Positions 10,169 through 19,384 of a stretch of DNA of 44,706 nt are shown piece by piece. Made by a program: the position numbers and the translations under genes. How positions within the stretch are numbered: position 1 is the first letter of the stretch; each line of letters starts with the position of its first letter. Under the pieces are notes generated by a model, which ran no database searches, was not told the DNA's origin, and saw only the letters and a program-made list of their open reading frames with translations. The stretch is from Methylobacterium sp. WL119 (GTDB lineage: Bacteria; Pseudomonadota; Alphaproteobacteria; Rhizobiales; Beijerinckiaceae), in NCBI RefSeq assembly GCF_008039875.1, contig NZ_VRUU01000036.1, positions 1-44,706 on the forward strand. Reading direction: 5' to 3'.

Positions 10169-10797
10169 GCGCGCTGTCGGACATGGCCTGGCCGGTCGTC
10201 CTCGGCTGCCTGGCGCTCGGCTACGCCCTCGGCTCGATCCCGTTCGGGCTCGTCTTCACGCGGCTTGCCGGCCTCGGCGACGTGCGGGCGATCGGGTCGG
10301 GCAACATCGGCGCGACCAACGTGCTGCGCACCGGCCGCAAGGGGCTCGCCGCCGCGACGCTGCTCGGCGACGCCCTGAAAGGCACCGCGGCGGTGCTGAT
10401 CGCGCAGCGGTTCGGCGAAGGGACCGGCGAAGGGACCGGCGCGTGGCCGGCGCTCGCGGCCGGGCTCGGCGCCTTCCTCGGGCATCTCTTCCCGGTCTGG
10501 CTCGGGTTCAGGGGCGGCAAGGGCGTCGCGACCTTCCTCGGGGTGCTGCTCGCCCTGAGCCCGCCGGCGCTGCTCGCCTTCGCGGCGATCTGGCTCGGCC
10601 TCGCCTTCGCCCTGCGCTACTCGTCGCTCGCGGCGCTCGCAGCCTCGGCCGCGACCCCTATCATTCTGTGGGCCTTGAACGATCCGGCGCGCGCGGGCCT
10701 CTTCCTCGTCCTCGGCCTGCTGCTATGGTGGAAGCACGCGCCCAACATCCGCCGGCTGGTCGACGGCACCGAGGGACGGATCGGTCAGAAGGGCTGA
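10165..10797 (+). CDS. plsY: Acyl-phosphate:glycerol-3-phosphate acyltransferase (PlsY)
   Basis: Membrane enzyme that transfers an acyl group from acyl-phosphate to glycerol-3-phosphate, the first step of phospholipid synthesis. The three cytoplasmic PlsY motifs are present: GSIPFG near residue 24, [17 protein letters not shown] (about 45-61) and [15 protein letters not shown] (about 114-128). Hydrophobic helices separate them. The motif order and 210-aa length are typical. The start (ATG 10165) overlaps the previous stop by 4 bp (ATGA), so plsY reads with pyrB and pyrX. A 12-bp tandem duplication in a loop gives a GEGTGEGTG stretch not needed for function. dprA follows 21 bp downstream. Confidence 0.94.
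   Translation: MSALSDMAWPVVLGCLALGYALGSIPFGLVFTRLAGLGDVRAIGSGNIGATNVLRTGRKGLAAATLLGDALKGTAAVLIAQRFGEGTGEGTGAWPALAAGLGAFLGHLFPVWLGFRGGKGVATFLGVLLALSPPALLAFAAIWLGLAFALRYSSLAALAASAATPIILWALNDPARAGLFLVLGLLLWWKHAPNIRRLVDGTEGRIGQKG
10414..10437 (+). repeat. plsY: 12-bp exact tandem duplication within plsY
   Basis: GGCGAAGGGACC occurs twice in a row (10414-10425 and 10426-10437). It keeps the frame and adds four residues (GEGT repeated) to an extramembrane loop. Confidence 0.85.
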
Positions 10798-10818
10798 GAC
10801 CCCTTCGGGGGAAGGCCC

Positions 10819-11997
10819 GTGCAGCTCACCGACGCACAAAGGCTCGACTGGCTCCGCCTGATCCGAACCGAAGGGGTCGGGCCGCGCACGTTCCGCAGCC
10901 TGATCAACCGCTTCGGCGGCGCGGCCGGCGCCCTCGCGGCCCTGCCGGACCTGACCGCGCGCCGGGGACGGCGCGTCGTGCCGCCGGCGCGGGCCGAGGC
11001 CGAGGCGGAAATCGCGGCAGCGTGCCGCCTCGGTGCCCGCATCGTCGCGATGGGCGAGGCGGGCTACCCGAAGATCCTTCAGGCGGCCGATTCCGCGCCG
11101 CCCCTCGTCGCGGTGCGCGGATCCGCCGACGCGCTTTCAAGGCCGGCGGTGGCGATCGTCGGCTCGCGCAACGCCTCGGCCGCCGGGCTCGCCTTCACCG
11201 AGCGGCTGGCGCGCGGTCTCGGCGAAGCGGGGCTCGTCGTCGTCTCCGGCCTGGCCCGCGGGATCGACGCCCGCGCGCACAAGGCGTCCGCCGCGACCGG
11301 CACCGTCGCGGTGCTCGCGGGCGGCCACGACAAGATCTATCCGGCCAACCATGCCGGCCTCGTCGAGGCGATCCTGGAGGCGGGCGGGGCGGTGATCGCC
11401 GAGATGCCGATGGGCTGGGTGCCGCGCGGGCGCGACTTCCCGAGGCGCAACCGCATCATTTCGGGGCTGGCCTACGGCACCGTGGTGGTCGAGGCGGCAC
11501 GCCGTTCGGGCTCGCTGATCACCGCGCGCTTCGCCCTCGAGCAGGGTCGCGAGGTCTTCGCGGTGCCGGGCTCTCCGCTCGACCCGCGGGCGGAGGGCAC
11601 CAACGACCTGATCCGACAGGGGGCGACGCTCGTCGCCGAGGTCGAGCACGTCCTCGCCGCCATCGCACCGCTGATCGAGCGCGGCGACGACCCCGACCAG
11701 GTGCTGGCGCTCCCGCGACCGGACCTCGCCGACCAGCCGGACTTCTGGGACGAGATCGACCTCGATGAGGGCGCCGCGCCGATGCCCGCTGCGCCGTTCG
11801 AGGCGCCGGAACCGGCAGAGCCGGTGGGCGACCGGGAGACGCTCGTCGCCGCGCTCAGCCCGACGCCGGTCGGCACGGACGAGCTTGCGCGTGCCACCGG
11901 GCTCTCCGTGCGCCGCGTCCAGACCACGCTGCTCGAGCTCGAACTCGACGGGCGGATCGAGCGGCACGGCAGCGGGATGGTGTCGCTGATCGGCTGA
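10819..11997 (+). CDS. dprA: DNA-processing protein A (DprA/Smf)
   Basis: 392 aa. DprA binds incoming single-stranded DNA during natural transformation and loads RecA. An N-terminal SAM/helix-hairpin-like region ([20 protein letters not shown]) precedes the Rossmann-like domain: [56 protein letters not shown] and [21 protein letters not shown] are all hallmark motifs. The last 50 residues form the DprA winged-helix domain ([32 protein letters not shown]). It starts at GTG 10819 with a GGGGGAAGG ribosome-binding site. It is 21 bp after plsY and probably in the same transcript. Other competence genes are not in the window, and dprA is widespread in bacteria not known to be competent. Confidence 0.94.
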   Translation: MQLTDAQRLDWLRLIRTEGVGPRTFRSLINRFGGAAGALAALPDLTARRGRRVVPPARAEAEAEIAAACRLGARIVAMGEAGYPKILQAADSAPPLVAVRGSADALSRPAVAIVGSRNASAAGLAFTERLARGLGEAGLVVVSGLARGIDARAHKASAATGTVAVLAGGHDKIYPANHAGLVEAILEAGGAVIAEMPMGWVPRGRDFPRRNRIISGLAYGTVVVEAARRSGSLITARFALEQGREVFAVPGSPLDPRAEGTNDLIRQGATLVAEVEHVLAAIAPLIERGDDPDQVLALPRPDLADQPDFWDEIDLDEGAAPMPAAPFEAPEPAEPVGDRETLVAALSPTPVGTDELARATGLSVRRVQTTLLELELDGRIERHGSGMVSLIG

Positions 11998-12026
11998 GCC
12001 GCAGCCGGCGAGACGCGCGCAAGCGC

Positions 12027-12518
12027 TCAGAACGGGTCGTCGTCCTCGGACTCGACCAGCCCCCGCATCCGGTCGAGGCAGCCCTGCAGGATGTAGGCGG
12101 CGGCGAGCTTGTCGACGAGCGCGCCGCGCTTGGCCCGCGAGGTGTCGGCCGCGATCAGCGCACGCGTGACGACGGCGGTCGAAAGGCGCTCGTCGTAGAA
12201 CAGGACCGGCAGGTCGAGGAGCGGCTTGAGGTTGCGCACGAACGAGCGCGTCGATTGCACCCGCACGCCCTCGCTGCCGTCCATGTTGAGCGGCAGCCCG
12301 ATCACTAGCCCGCCGACCGCGTGCTGCTCGCAGAGGAAGCGCAGCCGCGCGACGTCGGGCGTGAACTTCACCCGCTTGATCGTCTCCAAGGGCGACGCGA
12401 TCTGGCGGCCGAGATCCGACAGGGCGAGCCCGATCGTCTTGGTGCCGAGATCGATGCCGATCAGCCGGGGCCCGCCGCGCGAGGCCTCGGCGAAGGCGCG
12501 TAACGTGTCCTCGTCCAT
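12027..12518 (-). CDS. ruvX: Putative pre-16S rRNA nuclease / Holliday-junction resolvase-like protein (RuvX/YqgF)
   Basis: 163 aa with the RNase H-like fold of the YqgF family. LIGIDLGTKTIGLALSD (residues 19-35) carries the first catalytic aspartate. VIGLPLNMDGSEG, LFYDERLSTAVV and the C-terminal DKLAAAYILQGCLD supply the remaining conserved acidic residues. The family trims the 5' end of 16S rRNA in Escherichia coli. The start is ATG 12518. It is convergent with dprA (29 bp between stops), and the SUKH gene lies 22 bp upstream on the same strand, so the two may be co-transcribed. Confidence 0.92.
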   Translation of the reverse strand: MDEDTLRAFAEASRGGPRLIGIDLGTKTIGLALSDLGRQIASPLETIKRVKFTPDVARLRFLCEQHAVGGLVIGLPLNMDGSEGVRVQSTRSFVRNLKPLLDLPVLFYDERLSTAVVTRALIAADTSRAKRGALVDKLAAAYILQGCLDRMRGLVESEDDDPF

Positions 12519-12540
12519 CGTATCCCGTTCCGCTCGCGCC

Positions 12541-13122
12541 CTATGCCGGCTCGCCGGGCGGGCTCGCCTCGCCAGCCCGCGCCAGCACCGCCGCCTCGAT
12601 GCCCTCGAAGGTCGAGGCCAGCGGCGGGGTGCCGTCGCCGAGCACGTCGAGGATCGTCAGGCCCTGCGTGCGCCGGAAGAACGCGTCGAGGCTGTCGCCG
12701 CCGAAGCGGACGGTTTCGAGATCCGCGGCCATCACCCAGATCGGGTACTCGCCCGCGCCGGCGACGTCCCAGAACAGGAAGCTGCCGTCCTCGCCCTCGC
12801 CGAAGAAGCAGGCGCGTGCGAGCCGCGACAGGTCGCCGTCCTCGATCGCGAACCGGTGCGGCGCGTCGGCGGCCGAGAGCGCCGCGATCGCCGCGTTGAT
12901 GCTGTCGGCGATGATCTCCGCCCGCGTCACCAGGTCGGCCGCCGGATAGGGCAGGGGCGTGGCGATCCGGAAATGGCCGTTGGCGAGGCCGGCGCCGCAG
13001 TCACGGCAGAAGCTGCGATACGATTCGGGCAGCGCGAAGCCGAGCTCGGCCTCCGCCCGCGCGATCTCGGCGTCGCTCGAGCGTGCGCCCGGATGAAGCC
13101 GCTCGAACACCGTGTTCCACAT
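12541..13122 (-). CDS. SMI1/KNR4 (SUKH superfamily) protein
   Basis: 193 aa. The N-terminus shows the SUKH pattern: an amphipathic helix (SDAEIARAEAELGFALPES) leading into YRSFCRDCGAGLANGHFRI, followed by a mixed alpha/beta region with FLFWDVAGAGEYPIWVMAAD and a C-terminal SLDAFFRR helix. In bacteria SUKH proteins often serve as immunity proteins to contact-dependent or polymorphic toxins, but they also occur as stand-alone scaffolds of unknown role. No toxin gene is adjacent; the neighbours are ruvX and a small ORF. The ATG at 13122 was chosen because the family similarity begins there, although the frame is open to 13419. The exact function cannot be assigned. Confidence 0.82.
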   Translation of the reverse strand: MWNTVFERLHPGARSSDAEIARAEAELGFALPESYRSFCRDCGAGLANGHFRIATPLPYPAADLVTRAEIIADSINAAIAALSAADAPHRFAIEDGDLSRLARACFFGEGEDGSFLFWDVAGAGEYPIWVMAADLETVRFGGDSLDAFFRRTQGLTILDVLGDGTPPLASTFEGIEAAVLARAGEASPPGEPA

Positions 13123-13239
13123 CGCGCTCACGCTCCATCCACAGCCGTTAACCGCGTCGCGAGTTTGCCGTGGCCGACAACGCAGCGCTTCCCTCATAAC
13201 GATGGTTAAGGTTTCGTTAAGCCCGCTGCGGAGGCAATC

Positions 13240-13431
13240 GTGCGCGCCATCGGTTCTCTCGTCTCCCACGCGTCCCCTCCTCGCCGCCCGCTGCCGCGGC
13301 GGCACAAGGTGATGCTGCTCGTCGCCTTCGAGGTCCTGGTGCTCGGCTTCACCCTGGCCGCGTGCTTCCCGATCCGCCCGGCCGGCATCGTGATCGAGAC
13401 GACGGTGACGCCGAACCACGTCGTCACCTGA
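13240..13431 (+). CDS. Small hypothetical membrane or lipoprotein-like peptide
   Basis: 63 codons starting at GTG 13240 with a good ribosome-binding site (GGAGG, 13230-13234, 5 nt upstream), which is the main reason to accept it. A basic N-terminal half (PPRRPLPRRHK) precedes a hydrophobic helix (VMLLVAFEVLVLGFTLAACF, residues 24-43), and the tail is about 20 mostly polar residues. This suggests a single-pass inner-membrane peptide with a periplasmic tail. The LAAC could imitate a lipobox but is too far from the N-terminus for a standard signal. I do not recognise a family. It is divergent from the SUKH gene and followed by the gatC promoter region. Confidence 0.5.
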   Translation: MRAIGSLVSHASPPRRPLPRRHKVMLLVAFEVLVLGFTLAACFPIRPAGIVIETTVTPNHVVT

Positions 13432-13443
13432 CGCCCCGGCGCG

Positions 13444-13473
13444 TTGCGGCGTCGCGAAGCCCGGTGCTATAGC
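13444..13473 (+). promoter_or_regulatory. gatC: Candidate sigma70-type promoter for the gatCA operon
   Basis: A -35-like TTGCGG (13444-13449) and a -10-like TATAGC (13468-13473) are separated by 18 bp, ending about 90 bp before the gatC ATG. They lie in the short gap after the small membrane ORF. This is sequence match only. Confidence 0.5.
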
Positions 13474-13565
13474 GCCCGGACCGTCGAGGGACCGGGCCGA
13501 CGCGGCGCATCTCCGCCGCGGCGCGCCGGGTCCTTCGGGACGAACAGCCGAGACGAACAGGCAGC

Positions 13566-13853
13566 ATGTCGGTCGACGAGAAGACAGTCCGGCGCATCGC
13601 GCATCTGGCCCGCATCGCGGTCGCCGAAGACGAGGTTGCGCCGCTGCAGGGCGAGCTGAACGCCATCCTCGCCTTCGTCGAGCAGCTCGGCGCAGTCGAC
13701 GTGACCGGCGTCGAGGCGATGACCTCGGTGACGCCGATGGCGATGAAGAAGCGCAAGGACGTGGTCACCGACGGCGGCCGCGCGGTCGACGTCGTCGCCA
13801 ACGCGCCCGAGACGGAGGACCACTACTTCCTGGTCCCGAAAGTCGTCGAGTAG
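13566..13853 (+). CDS. gatC: Asp-tRNA(Asn)/Glu-tRNA(Gln) amidotransferase subunit C (GatC)
   Basis: 95 aa, the usual length. GatC wraps around GatA and GatB and stabilises the amidotransferase. Family features are [12 protein letters not shown] near the N-terminus, [16 protein letters not shown] in the middle, the MTSVTPM segment and the C-terminal F(L)VPKVVE. It is the first gene of gatC-gatA-(membrane protein)-gatB, 97 bp before gatA. A plausible promoter lies 90 bp upstream. Confidence 0.95.
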   Translation: MSVDEKTVRRIAHLARIAVAEDEVAPLQGELNAILAFVEQLGAVDVTGVEAMTSVTPMAMKKRKDVVTDGGRAVDVVANAPETEDHYFLVPKVVE

Positions 13854-13950
13854 GCGCAACTTCCACGAAGGACGCCTGCCGCGCCCGCCGGCCCCGCCCG
13901 ACGGAACGCCCCCGACCCGCATCGCGGCCGAACGGCCGAGGACGAACAGC

Positions 13951-15441
13951 GTGACAGACCTCAACGAACTCAGCCTCGCCGAGGCGCGCGACGGCCTGAA
14001 GGCCAAGACCTTCTCCGCCCGCGAGATCGCGCAGGCGCACATCGCGGCGCTGGAGAAGGCGCGGGTCCTCAACGCCTACCTGCTGGAGACGCCCGACCGC
14101 GCCCTGACGATGGCGGACGCCTCCGACGCGAAGATCGCCAAGGGCGACGCCGGCCCGCTCGAAGGGCTGCCGCTCGGCATCAAGGACCTGTTCTGCACCG
14201 AGGGCGTCGTCACGACCGCGGGCTCCAGGATCCTCGAGACCTTCGAGCCGCACTACGAATCCGCCGTCTCGGCCAACCTCTGGCGCGACGGCGCGGTGAT
14301 GCTGGGCAAGCTTAACCTCGATGAGTTCGCGATGGGCTCCTCGAACGAGACCAGCGCCTACGGCGACGTGATCTCGCCGTGGCGCCGGCAGGAAAACGGC
14401 GTCCTCTCCGACGCCAAGATCGTCCCGGGCGGCTCGTCGGGCGGCTCGGCGGCGGCGGTCGCCGCGCATCTCTGCCTCGGCGCCACCGCGACCGACACCG
14501 GCGGCTCCATCCGGCAGCCGGCCGCCTTCACGGGCACCGTCGGCATCAAGCCGACCTACGGCCGCGTCTCGCGCTGGGGCACGGTGGCCTTCGCCTCCTC
14601 CCTCGACCAGGCCGGCCCGATCGCCCGCACGGTGCGCGACTGCGCGATCCTGCTCGGCTCGATGGCCGGCCCGGACGCGCGCGACACCACCTGCGTCGAC
14701 CTCCCGGTGCCGGATTTCGAGGACGCGGTCTCGCGCGGGGTGAAGGGCCTGACCATCGGCATTCCGAAGGAGTATCGGGTCGAGGGCATGCCCGCCGAGA
14801 TCCAGAAGCTCTGGGACGACGGCGCCGCCTGGCTGAAGGATGCCGGCGCGACGATCCGCGAGATCTCGCTGCCCCACACCAAGCTGGCGCTGCCGGCCTA
14901 CTACATCGTCGCGCCGGCCGAGGCCTCCTCGAACCTCGCCCGCTACGACGGCGTGCGCTACGGCCTGCGGGTGCCCGGCAAGGACATCGCCGCGATGTAC
15001 GAGAACACCCGCGCGGCTGGGTTCGGCCGCGAGGTCAAGCGCCGGATCATGATCGGCACCTACGTGCTCTCGGCCGGCTACTACGACGCCTACTACGTCC
15101 GCGCCCAGAAGATCCGCACGCTGATCAAGCGCGACTTCGAGGAGGCCTACGCGGCCGGTGTCGACGCGATCCTGACGCCGGCGACGCCGTCCGCCGCCTT
15201 CGGCATCGGCGAGAAGGCCTCGGCCGACCCGGTCGAGATGTACCTCAACGACGTCTTCACCGTGACGGTGAACATGGCCGGTCTTCCCGGCATCGCGGTG
15301 CCGGCCGGCCTCGACGGCCAGGGCCTGCCGCTCGGGCTCCAGCTCATCGGCCGCCCCTTCGACGAGGAGACCCTGTTCGCCACCGCCGAGGTGATCGAGC
15401 GCGCCGCCGGACGCACGGTCCTGCCGAAGGCCTGGTGGTGA
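13951..15441 (+). CDS. gatA: Asp-tRNA(Asn)/Glu-tRNA(Gln) amidotransferase subunit A (GatA)
   Basis: 496-aa amidase-signature protein that hydrolyses glutamine and feeds ammonia to GatB, which amidates Asp-tRNA(Asn) or Glu-tRNA(Gln). The Lys-Ser-Ser triad is intact: Lys78 in [10 protein letters not shown], Ser162 in [10 protein letters not shown] and Ser186 in [11 protein letters not shown]. The characteristic YGRVSRWG and [12 protein letters not shown] blocks are also present. It starts at GTG 13951. Its stop overlaps the start of the downstream membrane-protein gene by 4 bp (GTGA), so that gene is translationally coupled to gatA. Confidence 0.96.
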   Translation: MTDLNELSLAEARDGLKAKTFSAREIAQAHIAALEKARVLNAYLLETPDRALTMADASDAKIAKGDAGPLEGLPLGIKDLFCTEGVVTTAGSRILETFEPHYESAVSANLWRDGAVMLGKLNLDEFAMGSSNETSAYGDVISPWRRQENGVLSDAKIVPGGSSGGSAAAVAAHLCLGATATDTGGSIRQPAAFTGTVGIKPTYGRVSRWGTVAFASSLDQAGPIARTVRDCAILLGSMAGPDARDTTCVDLPVPDFEDAVSRGVKGLTIGIPKEYRVEGMPAEIQKLWDDGAAWLKDAGATIREISLPHTKLALPAYYIVAPAEASSNLARYDGVRYGLRVPGKDIAAMYENTRAAGFGREVKRRIMIGTYVLSAGYYDAYYVRAQKIRTLIKRDFEEAYAAGVDAILTPATPSAAFGIGEKASADPVEMYLNDVFTVTVNMAGLPGIAVPAGLDGQGLPLGLQLIGRPFDEETLFATAEVIERAAGRTVLPKAWW

Positions 15442-15740
15442 CGGTCCCCTACTATCCCTGGACGGTCTGGATCTGGGCCGGGTTCGACCCGCTCCTGATC
15501 GCGGTCTGCCTCTATCTCGGCTGGTCGGCCGATCAGTTCGGCAAGCTGTTCGTTGCGGTCATCGCCGGCTTCGTCGCCGCGGTGCTGTTCTCCTGGGCGG
15601 TCACCGCGATCGGCATCCCGTGGCCGGCGCCGGTCAGCCACGACGGGCCGACCTTCTTCCCGGTGCGGGTGGGCGCGGCCATCCTGTGGTCGATCCTCGG
15701 CTTCACCGCCCGGCGAATCCTGCGGCCGCACGCGCCTTGA
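15438..15740 (+). CDS. Small membrane protein encoded between gatA and gatB
   Basis: 100 aa starting at GTG 15438, overlapping the gatA stop by 4 bp. There are three likely membrane helices, at about residues 9-27, 36-59 and 74-93, with a Pro-rich loop ([17 protein letters not shown]) between the second and third and a basic C-terminus (RRILRP). No catalytic motif is visible and I cannot name a family. The tight overlap with gatA and the 64-bp spacing to gatB show it is part of the operon. Whether it has anything to do with tRNA amidation or only shares the transcript is unknown. Confidence 0.72.
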   Translation: MTVPYYPWTVWIWAGFDPLLIAVCLYLGWSADQFGKLFVAVIAGFVAAVLFSWAVTAIGIPWPAPVSHDGPTFFPVRVGAAILWSILGFTARRILRPHAP

Positions 15741-15804
15741 CCGGTCCCCGCACCGCCACGACACTCCGCGGCGCCCCGGCGCCCCGTTGCATGAAAGTCC
15801 GAGC

Positions 15805-17277
15805 ATGACGGCTCCCGTGAACCCCAAGAAGCTCATCAAGGGCGCCGAGCACGACTGGGAGGTCGTGATCGGCATGGAGATCCACGCCCAGGTCACCAGC
15901 CGCTCGAAGCTGTTCTCCGGCGCTTCCACCGAGTTCGGGGCCGAGCCGAACGACCACGTCTCGCTGGTCGATGCGGCGATGCCCGGCATGCTGCCGGTGA
16001 TCAACGAGGAATGCGTGGCCCAGGCGGTGCGCACCGGCCTCGGCCTGAAGGCGCGGATCAACCACCGCTCGGTGTTCGACCGGAAGAACTACTTCTACCC
16101 GGACCTGCCGCAGGGCTACCAGATCTCGCAGTACAAGGACCCGATCGTCGGCGAGGGCGAGGTCGTCGTCGACCTGCTCGACGGCGAGTCGATCACCGTC
16201 GGGATCGAGCGGCTGCACCTCGAGCAGGATGCCGGAAAGTCGCTGCACGACCAGAACCCGACCCAGAGCTTCGTCGACCTTAACCGCTCCGGCGTCGCGC
16301 TGATGGAGATCGTCTCGCAGCCGGACCTGCGCTCCTCCGAGGAGGCCCGCGCCTACATGACCAAGCTGCGCACCATCCTGCGCTACCTCGGCACCTGCGA
16401 CGGCGACATGGAGAAGGGCAGCTTGCGCGCCGACGTGAACGTCTCGGTGCGCCGTCCCGGCCAGCCGCTCGGCACCCGCTGCGAGATCAAGAATGTCAAC
16501 TCGATCCGCTTCATCGGCCAGGCGATCGAGTCGGAGGCGCGGCGCCAGATCGCGATCATCGAGGATGGCGGCACGATCTCCCAGGAGACCCGCCTGTACG
16601 ATCCGGCCAAGGGCGAGACCCGCTCGATGCGCTCCAAGGAAGAGGCGCACGACTACCGGTACTTCCCCGATCCGGACCTGCTACCGCTCGAGTTCGACCA
16701 GGCTTACGTCGACGCCCTCGCCGAGGGCCTGCCCGAGCTGCCGGACGCCAAGAAGGCGCGCTTCGTCGCCGATTTCGGGCTCAGCGCCTACGACGCCAAC
16801 GTGCTCGTGGCCGAGCGGGCGTCGGCCGACTACTACGAGGCGGTGGCGCGCGGGCGCGACGGCAAGGCGGCCGCGAACTGGGTGATCAACGAGCTGTTCG
16901 GCCGCCTCAACAAGGAAGGCATCGGCATCGACGCGACGCCGGTCTCCGCCGACCAGCTCGGCCGGATCATCGACCTGATCGGCGAGGGCGTCATCTCGGG
17001 CAAGATCGCCAAGGACCTGTTCGAGATCGTCTGGACGGAAGGCGGAGACCCGCGCGCGGTCGTCGAGGCCCGCGGCATGAAGCAGGTCACCGATACCGGC
17101 GCGATCGAGGCGGCGGTCGACGACATCATCGCCAAGAACCACGACAAGGTTCAGCAGGCGAAGGAGAAGCCGACGCTGCTCGGCTGGTTCGTCGGCCAGA
17201 CCATGAAGGCCACCGGCGGCAAGGCGAACCCGGCGGCGGTAAACGCCCTGCTCAAGAGCAAGCTCGGGATCGAGTAG
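15805..17277 (+). CDS. gatB: Asp-tRNA(Asn)/Glu-tRNA(Gln) amidotransferase subunit B (GatB)
   Basis: 490 aa. GatB binds the mischarged tRNA and performs kinase and transamidase steps. The cradle domain starts with [13 protein letters not shown] and contains the conserved [23 protein letters not shown] region, [27 protein letters not shown], the [12 protein letters not shown] motif and CEIKNVNS. The C-terminal half holds the helical and YqeY-like tRNA-binding domains ([34 protein letters not shown]). The length and order are normal. ATG 15805 was chosen because the cradle begins shortly after it; the upstream open frame has no family similarity. Together with GatA and GatC, and with the AspRS encoded later in the window, it points to indirect synthesis of Asn-tRNA and/or Gln-tRNA. 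Confidence 0.96.
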   Translation: MTAPVNPKKLIKGAEHDWEVVIGMEIHAQVTSRSKLFSGASTEFGAEPNDHVSLVDAAMPGMLPVINEECVAQAVRTGLGLKARINHRSVFDRKNYFYPDLPQGYQISQYKDPIVGEGEVVVDLLDGESITVGIERLHLEQDAGKSLHDQNPTQSFVDLNRSGVALMEIVSQPDLRSSEEARAYMTKLRTILRYLGTCDGDMEKGSLRADVNVSVRRPGQPLGTRCEIKNVNSIRFIGQAIESEARRQIAIIEDGGTISQETRLYDPAKGETRSMRSKEEAHDYRYFPDPDLLPLEFDQAYVDALAEGLPELPDAKKARFVADFGLSAYDANVLVAERASADYYEAVARGRDGKAAANWVINELFGRLNKEGIGIDATPVSADQLGRIIDLIGEGVISGKIAKDLFEIVWTEGGDPRAVVEARGMKQVTDTGAIEAAVDDIIAKNHDKVQQAKEKPTLLGWFVGQTMKATGGKANPAAVNALLKSKLGIE

Positions 17278-17724
17278 AATCTGAGAACCGGGCGGAAGCG
17301 GCCGAGCCGGGGCATTTCGCGCATTCGAAGGCGAGCCGTGCCGGCCGCTTCTGCGCCCCTGAGGCCGCTTCCGTCCGTCGTCCGTCTGATGCCGCTGGAC
17401 CTCGGGCCGAACAGGTCACGAAGTCGTCGTGGCGGCGTCGCGCTGCGGTGGAGTCATGCTCGTCTCCTCCTGCCTGCTCCGGCGGAAGGCTCACCCCACC
17501 GGTCGGCCTCGGCTTCGCCATCGGCGAAGCACGGAGATAGACTGATCCCGACAGACCATGACGTCAAGCGTGCATTTCGGCTGCTCTTTCCAGTCTTCGC
17601 ATGTGCGAATAGTCGATCGCACCGCAAAAGATCGCCTGGACGATGATGAGCGACCTCTTGATGCGTCGCGACATCGATCGGGTCGGCGTCGCAAGCTCTG
17701 CGAGATCCTTAAGATCGACCGGTC
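17278..17724. other. 447-bp intergenic region without a recognisable gene
   Basis: The region lies between the gatB stop and the stop of a minus-strand secreted DUF protein, so both neighbours point into it. I see no ORF with a ribosome-binding site or family similarity on either strand. Base composition drops somewhat toward 17520-17720, with AT-richer words such as CGCACCGCAAAAGATC. A 10-bp inverted repeat (17294-17303 with 17363-17372, GGAAGCGGCC) could mark the end of the gat transcript, but its arms are 59 bp apart. It may be a decayed gene remnant. Confidence 0.5.
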
Positions 17725-18222
17725 CTACGGCCCGTCGCTCATGTTGTTCTCGACCATGTGGGGCACGGCGCGATCGAACGATTCGTCGGTGTTGCCGCGC
17801 AGGTCGACGCTGCAGGCCTGCTTCGGCGCGTCGTCGGCGACCGGCTTCACGTAGACATCGAGGTCGAGGATCAGGTTCGAGACCTTCTGGACCTCGCCGG
17901 TGATCGCGGTGTCGGCCCCAAGCCTTTTCGCGACGGTGACGGCGCAGCTGTTGCGGCGACGCAGGTCCGCTCTCCTGGCGACCTCCTCCTGGTCCGGCTC
18001 GGCCGAGACCACCGTGAACAGGCCCTTCTTCTGCAGAAGGTCGCGAAACACGGTGCCGATGCGCTTCAGGCGCCCCATCTCGGCCGCGTCGGGGGCGACG
18101 GGCGACCGGTTCGCGAACTGGACGTCGAACACCGCCGCCTTGGCTGGCGCGGCCCGGGCGCCGGTCGCGGCCAGCGCCAGCCCGGCGGCGGCGATGAGGA
18201 CGTGCAGGGGGCGGCGTGTCAT
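17725..18222 (-). CDS. Secreted protein of unknown function (DUF2380/DUF3280-like)
   Basis: 165 aa. A Sec signal peptide (MTRRPLHVLIAAAGLALAATGARA) precedes AVFDVQFANRSP, a Rossmann-like opening strand. A helix with RIGTVFRDLLQKKGLFTVVSAEP follows, then AKRLGADTAITGEVQKVSNLILDLDVYV. This layout resembles small periplasmic proteins annotated as DUF2380/DUF3280, which look like the N-terminal domain of TolB/CsgG-type proteins. The exact Pfam number is from memory and uncertain. Two cysteines (in NSCAV and KQACSV) could form a disulfide in the periplasm. It lies 103 bp after the HlyD gene of the efflux operon on the same strand and may be its last member. ATG 18222 gives a standard signal peptide. 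Confidence 0.65.
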   Translation of the reverse strand: MTRRPLHVLIAAAGLALAATGARAAPAKAAVFDVQFANRSPVAPDAAEMGRLKRIGTVFRDLLQKKGLFTVVSAEPDQEEVARRADLRRRNSCAVTVAKRLGADTAITGEVQKVSNLILDLDVYVKPVADDAPKQACSVDLRGNTDESFDRAVPHMVENNMSDGP

Positions 18223-18325
18223 GGCGTTCCTCGCGAGCCCGCGCATCCGGGCGCGCCGGTACAGGGACACGCGGCAGGCCGCAACTTTCTGCAACACGGC
18301 CCGGCGGGCTCGGACGGCGCCGGCC

Positions 18326-19384
18326 TCAGCGCTTCTCGGCCTCCGCCTCCCGGGTCGGCGCCGGCTCGCCGGTGATGCGCCGGCGCAGATTCATGAACCA
18401 GGCCGGCGGCGGCGTGCCGCCCTCGCCGACGACGACCGTCGCGGTCATGCCGGCGACCAGGGGAACACCCGGCGGCACGTGGCCGAGGCGGATCCGCACC
18501 GGCACCCGCTGCGCCAGCCGCACCCAGGTGTAGACCGGATCGACGTTGGGGAGGCCCTGCGTGCTCGGTGCCGCATTCGCGGTGGAGATGCCCTGCGTGA
18601 TGCTCTCGACCGTGCCGCGCAGGTGCCCGGAATAGCCCATCAGCGCCATCTCGGCCGGGTCGCCGACATGGATGTTCTCCATCTTGGTCTCCTCGAAATA
18701 CCCGTCGACCCAGAACGAGTCCGTGTCGATCACCGAGATGTTCGAGGTGCCCGTCGAGGCGTAGTCGCCGGTGCGCAGCAGCAGGTTGGTCACGCGGCCG
18801 TTGACGGTGGACTTCACCTGGGTGCGCGCGAGGTTGGTCTTGGCCTGCGACAGCTGCGCCTTGGCGGTCTCCAAGGCCGCCTCGGCGATCTTGGCGGTGC
18901 CCGCGTATTGCTGCTTCTCCTCGACGGAGGTCGAGACCGTGGTCAGCGCCTGCCGCCGCGCCGACTGGGCGTTCTTGACGGAAAGGTCGGCCTCGCGGTT
19001 CTTCACCTCGGCCTCGGCCGAGGCGACGTTCACCTCGAAGTCGAACGGATCGATCACGTAGAGAACGTCGCCGCGCTTCACGGTCTGGTTGTCGCCGACG
19101 CGAAGCTCGACGATCTGCCCCGACACCTGCGGCGCGATGCTGGCGACCTGAACCCGCACCCGCCCGTCGCGCGTCCACGGCGCGGTGACGTAGTACGACC
19201 AGACCACCGCCGCGGCGAGGAACGCGAGCAGCAGGATCACCCCGGTCGCGGCGAGCCGGAAGACCTTTCCGATGCGCCCGCGCCGGGCACGGGCCGGGCG
19301 GTCGTCGGCGAGCGCCGGCGGGTCGGCGCGCGTCGCGTCCGCGCGATCGGCCGTCGAGGCCTTGGGGTCGTCCTCGTCGGCCAT
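18326..19384 (-). CDS. HlyD/EmrA-type membrane fusion protein (AaeA-like)
   Basis: 352-aa periplasmic adaptor that would connect an inner-membrane pump to an outer-membrane channel. A cytoplasmic tail of about 38 polar residues leads into one membrane helix (about 44-65, VILLLAFLAAAVVWSYYVTA). VQVASIAPQVSGQIVELRVGDNQTVKRGDVLYVIDP is the N-terminal half of a barrel-sandwich (lipoyl-like) domain. A long coiled-coil hairpin rich in Ala, Lys and Glu follows, then the returning lipoyl half (KSTVNGRVTNLLLRTGDY) and beta-barrel domains (FWVDGYFEETKMENI). The start ATG 19384 overlaps the stop of the DUF1656 gene. The arrangement DUF1656-HlyD-FUSC matches aaeX-aaeA-aaeB, an aromatic carboxylic acid efflux system in Escherichia coli; the real substrate here is unknown. 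Confidence 0.9.
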   Translation of the reverse strand: MADEDDPKASTADRADATRADPPALADDRPARARRGRIGKVFRLAATGVILLLAFLAAAVVWSYYVTAPWTRDGRVRVQVASIAPQVSGQIVELRVGDNQTVKRGDVLYVIDPFDFEVNVASAEAEVKNREADLSVKNAQSARRQALTTVSTSVEEKQQYAGTAKIAEAALETAKAQLSQAKTNLARTQVKSTVNGRVTNLLLRTGDYASTGTSNISVIDTDSFWVDGYFEETKMENIHVGDPAEMALMGYSGHLRGTVESITQGISTANAAPSTQGLPNVDPVYTWVRLAQRVPVRIRLGHVPPGVPLVAGMTATVVVGEGGTPPPAWFMNLRRRITGEPAPTREAEAEKR

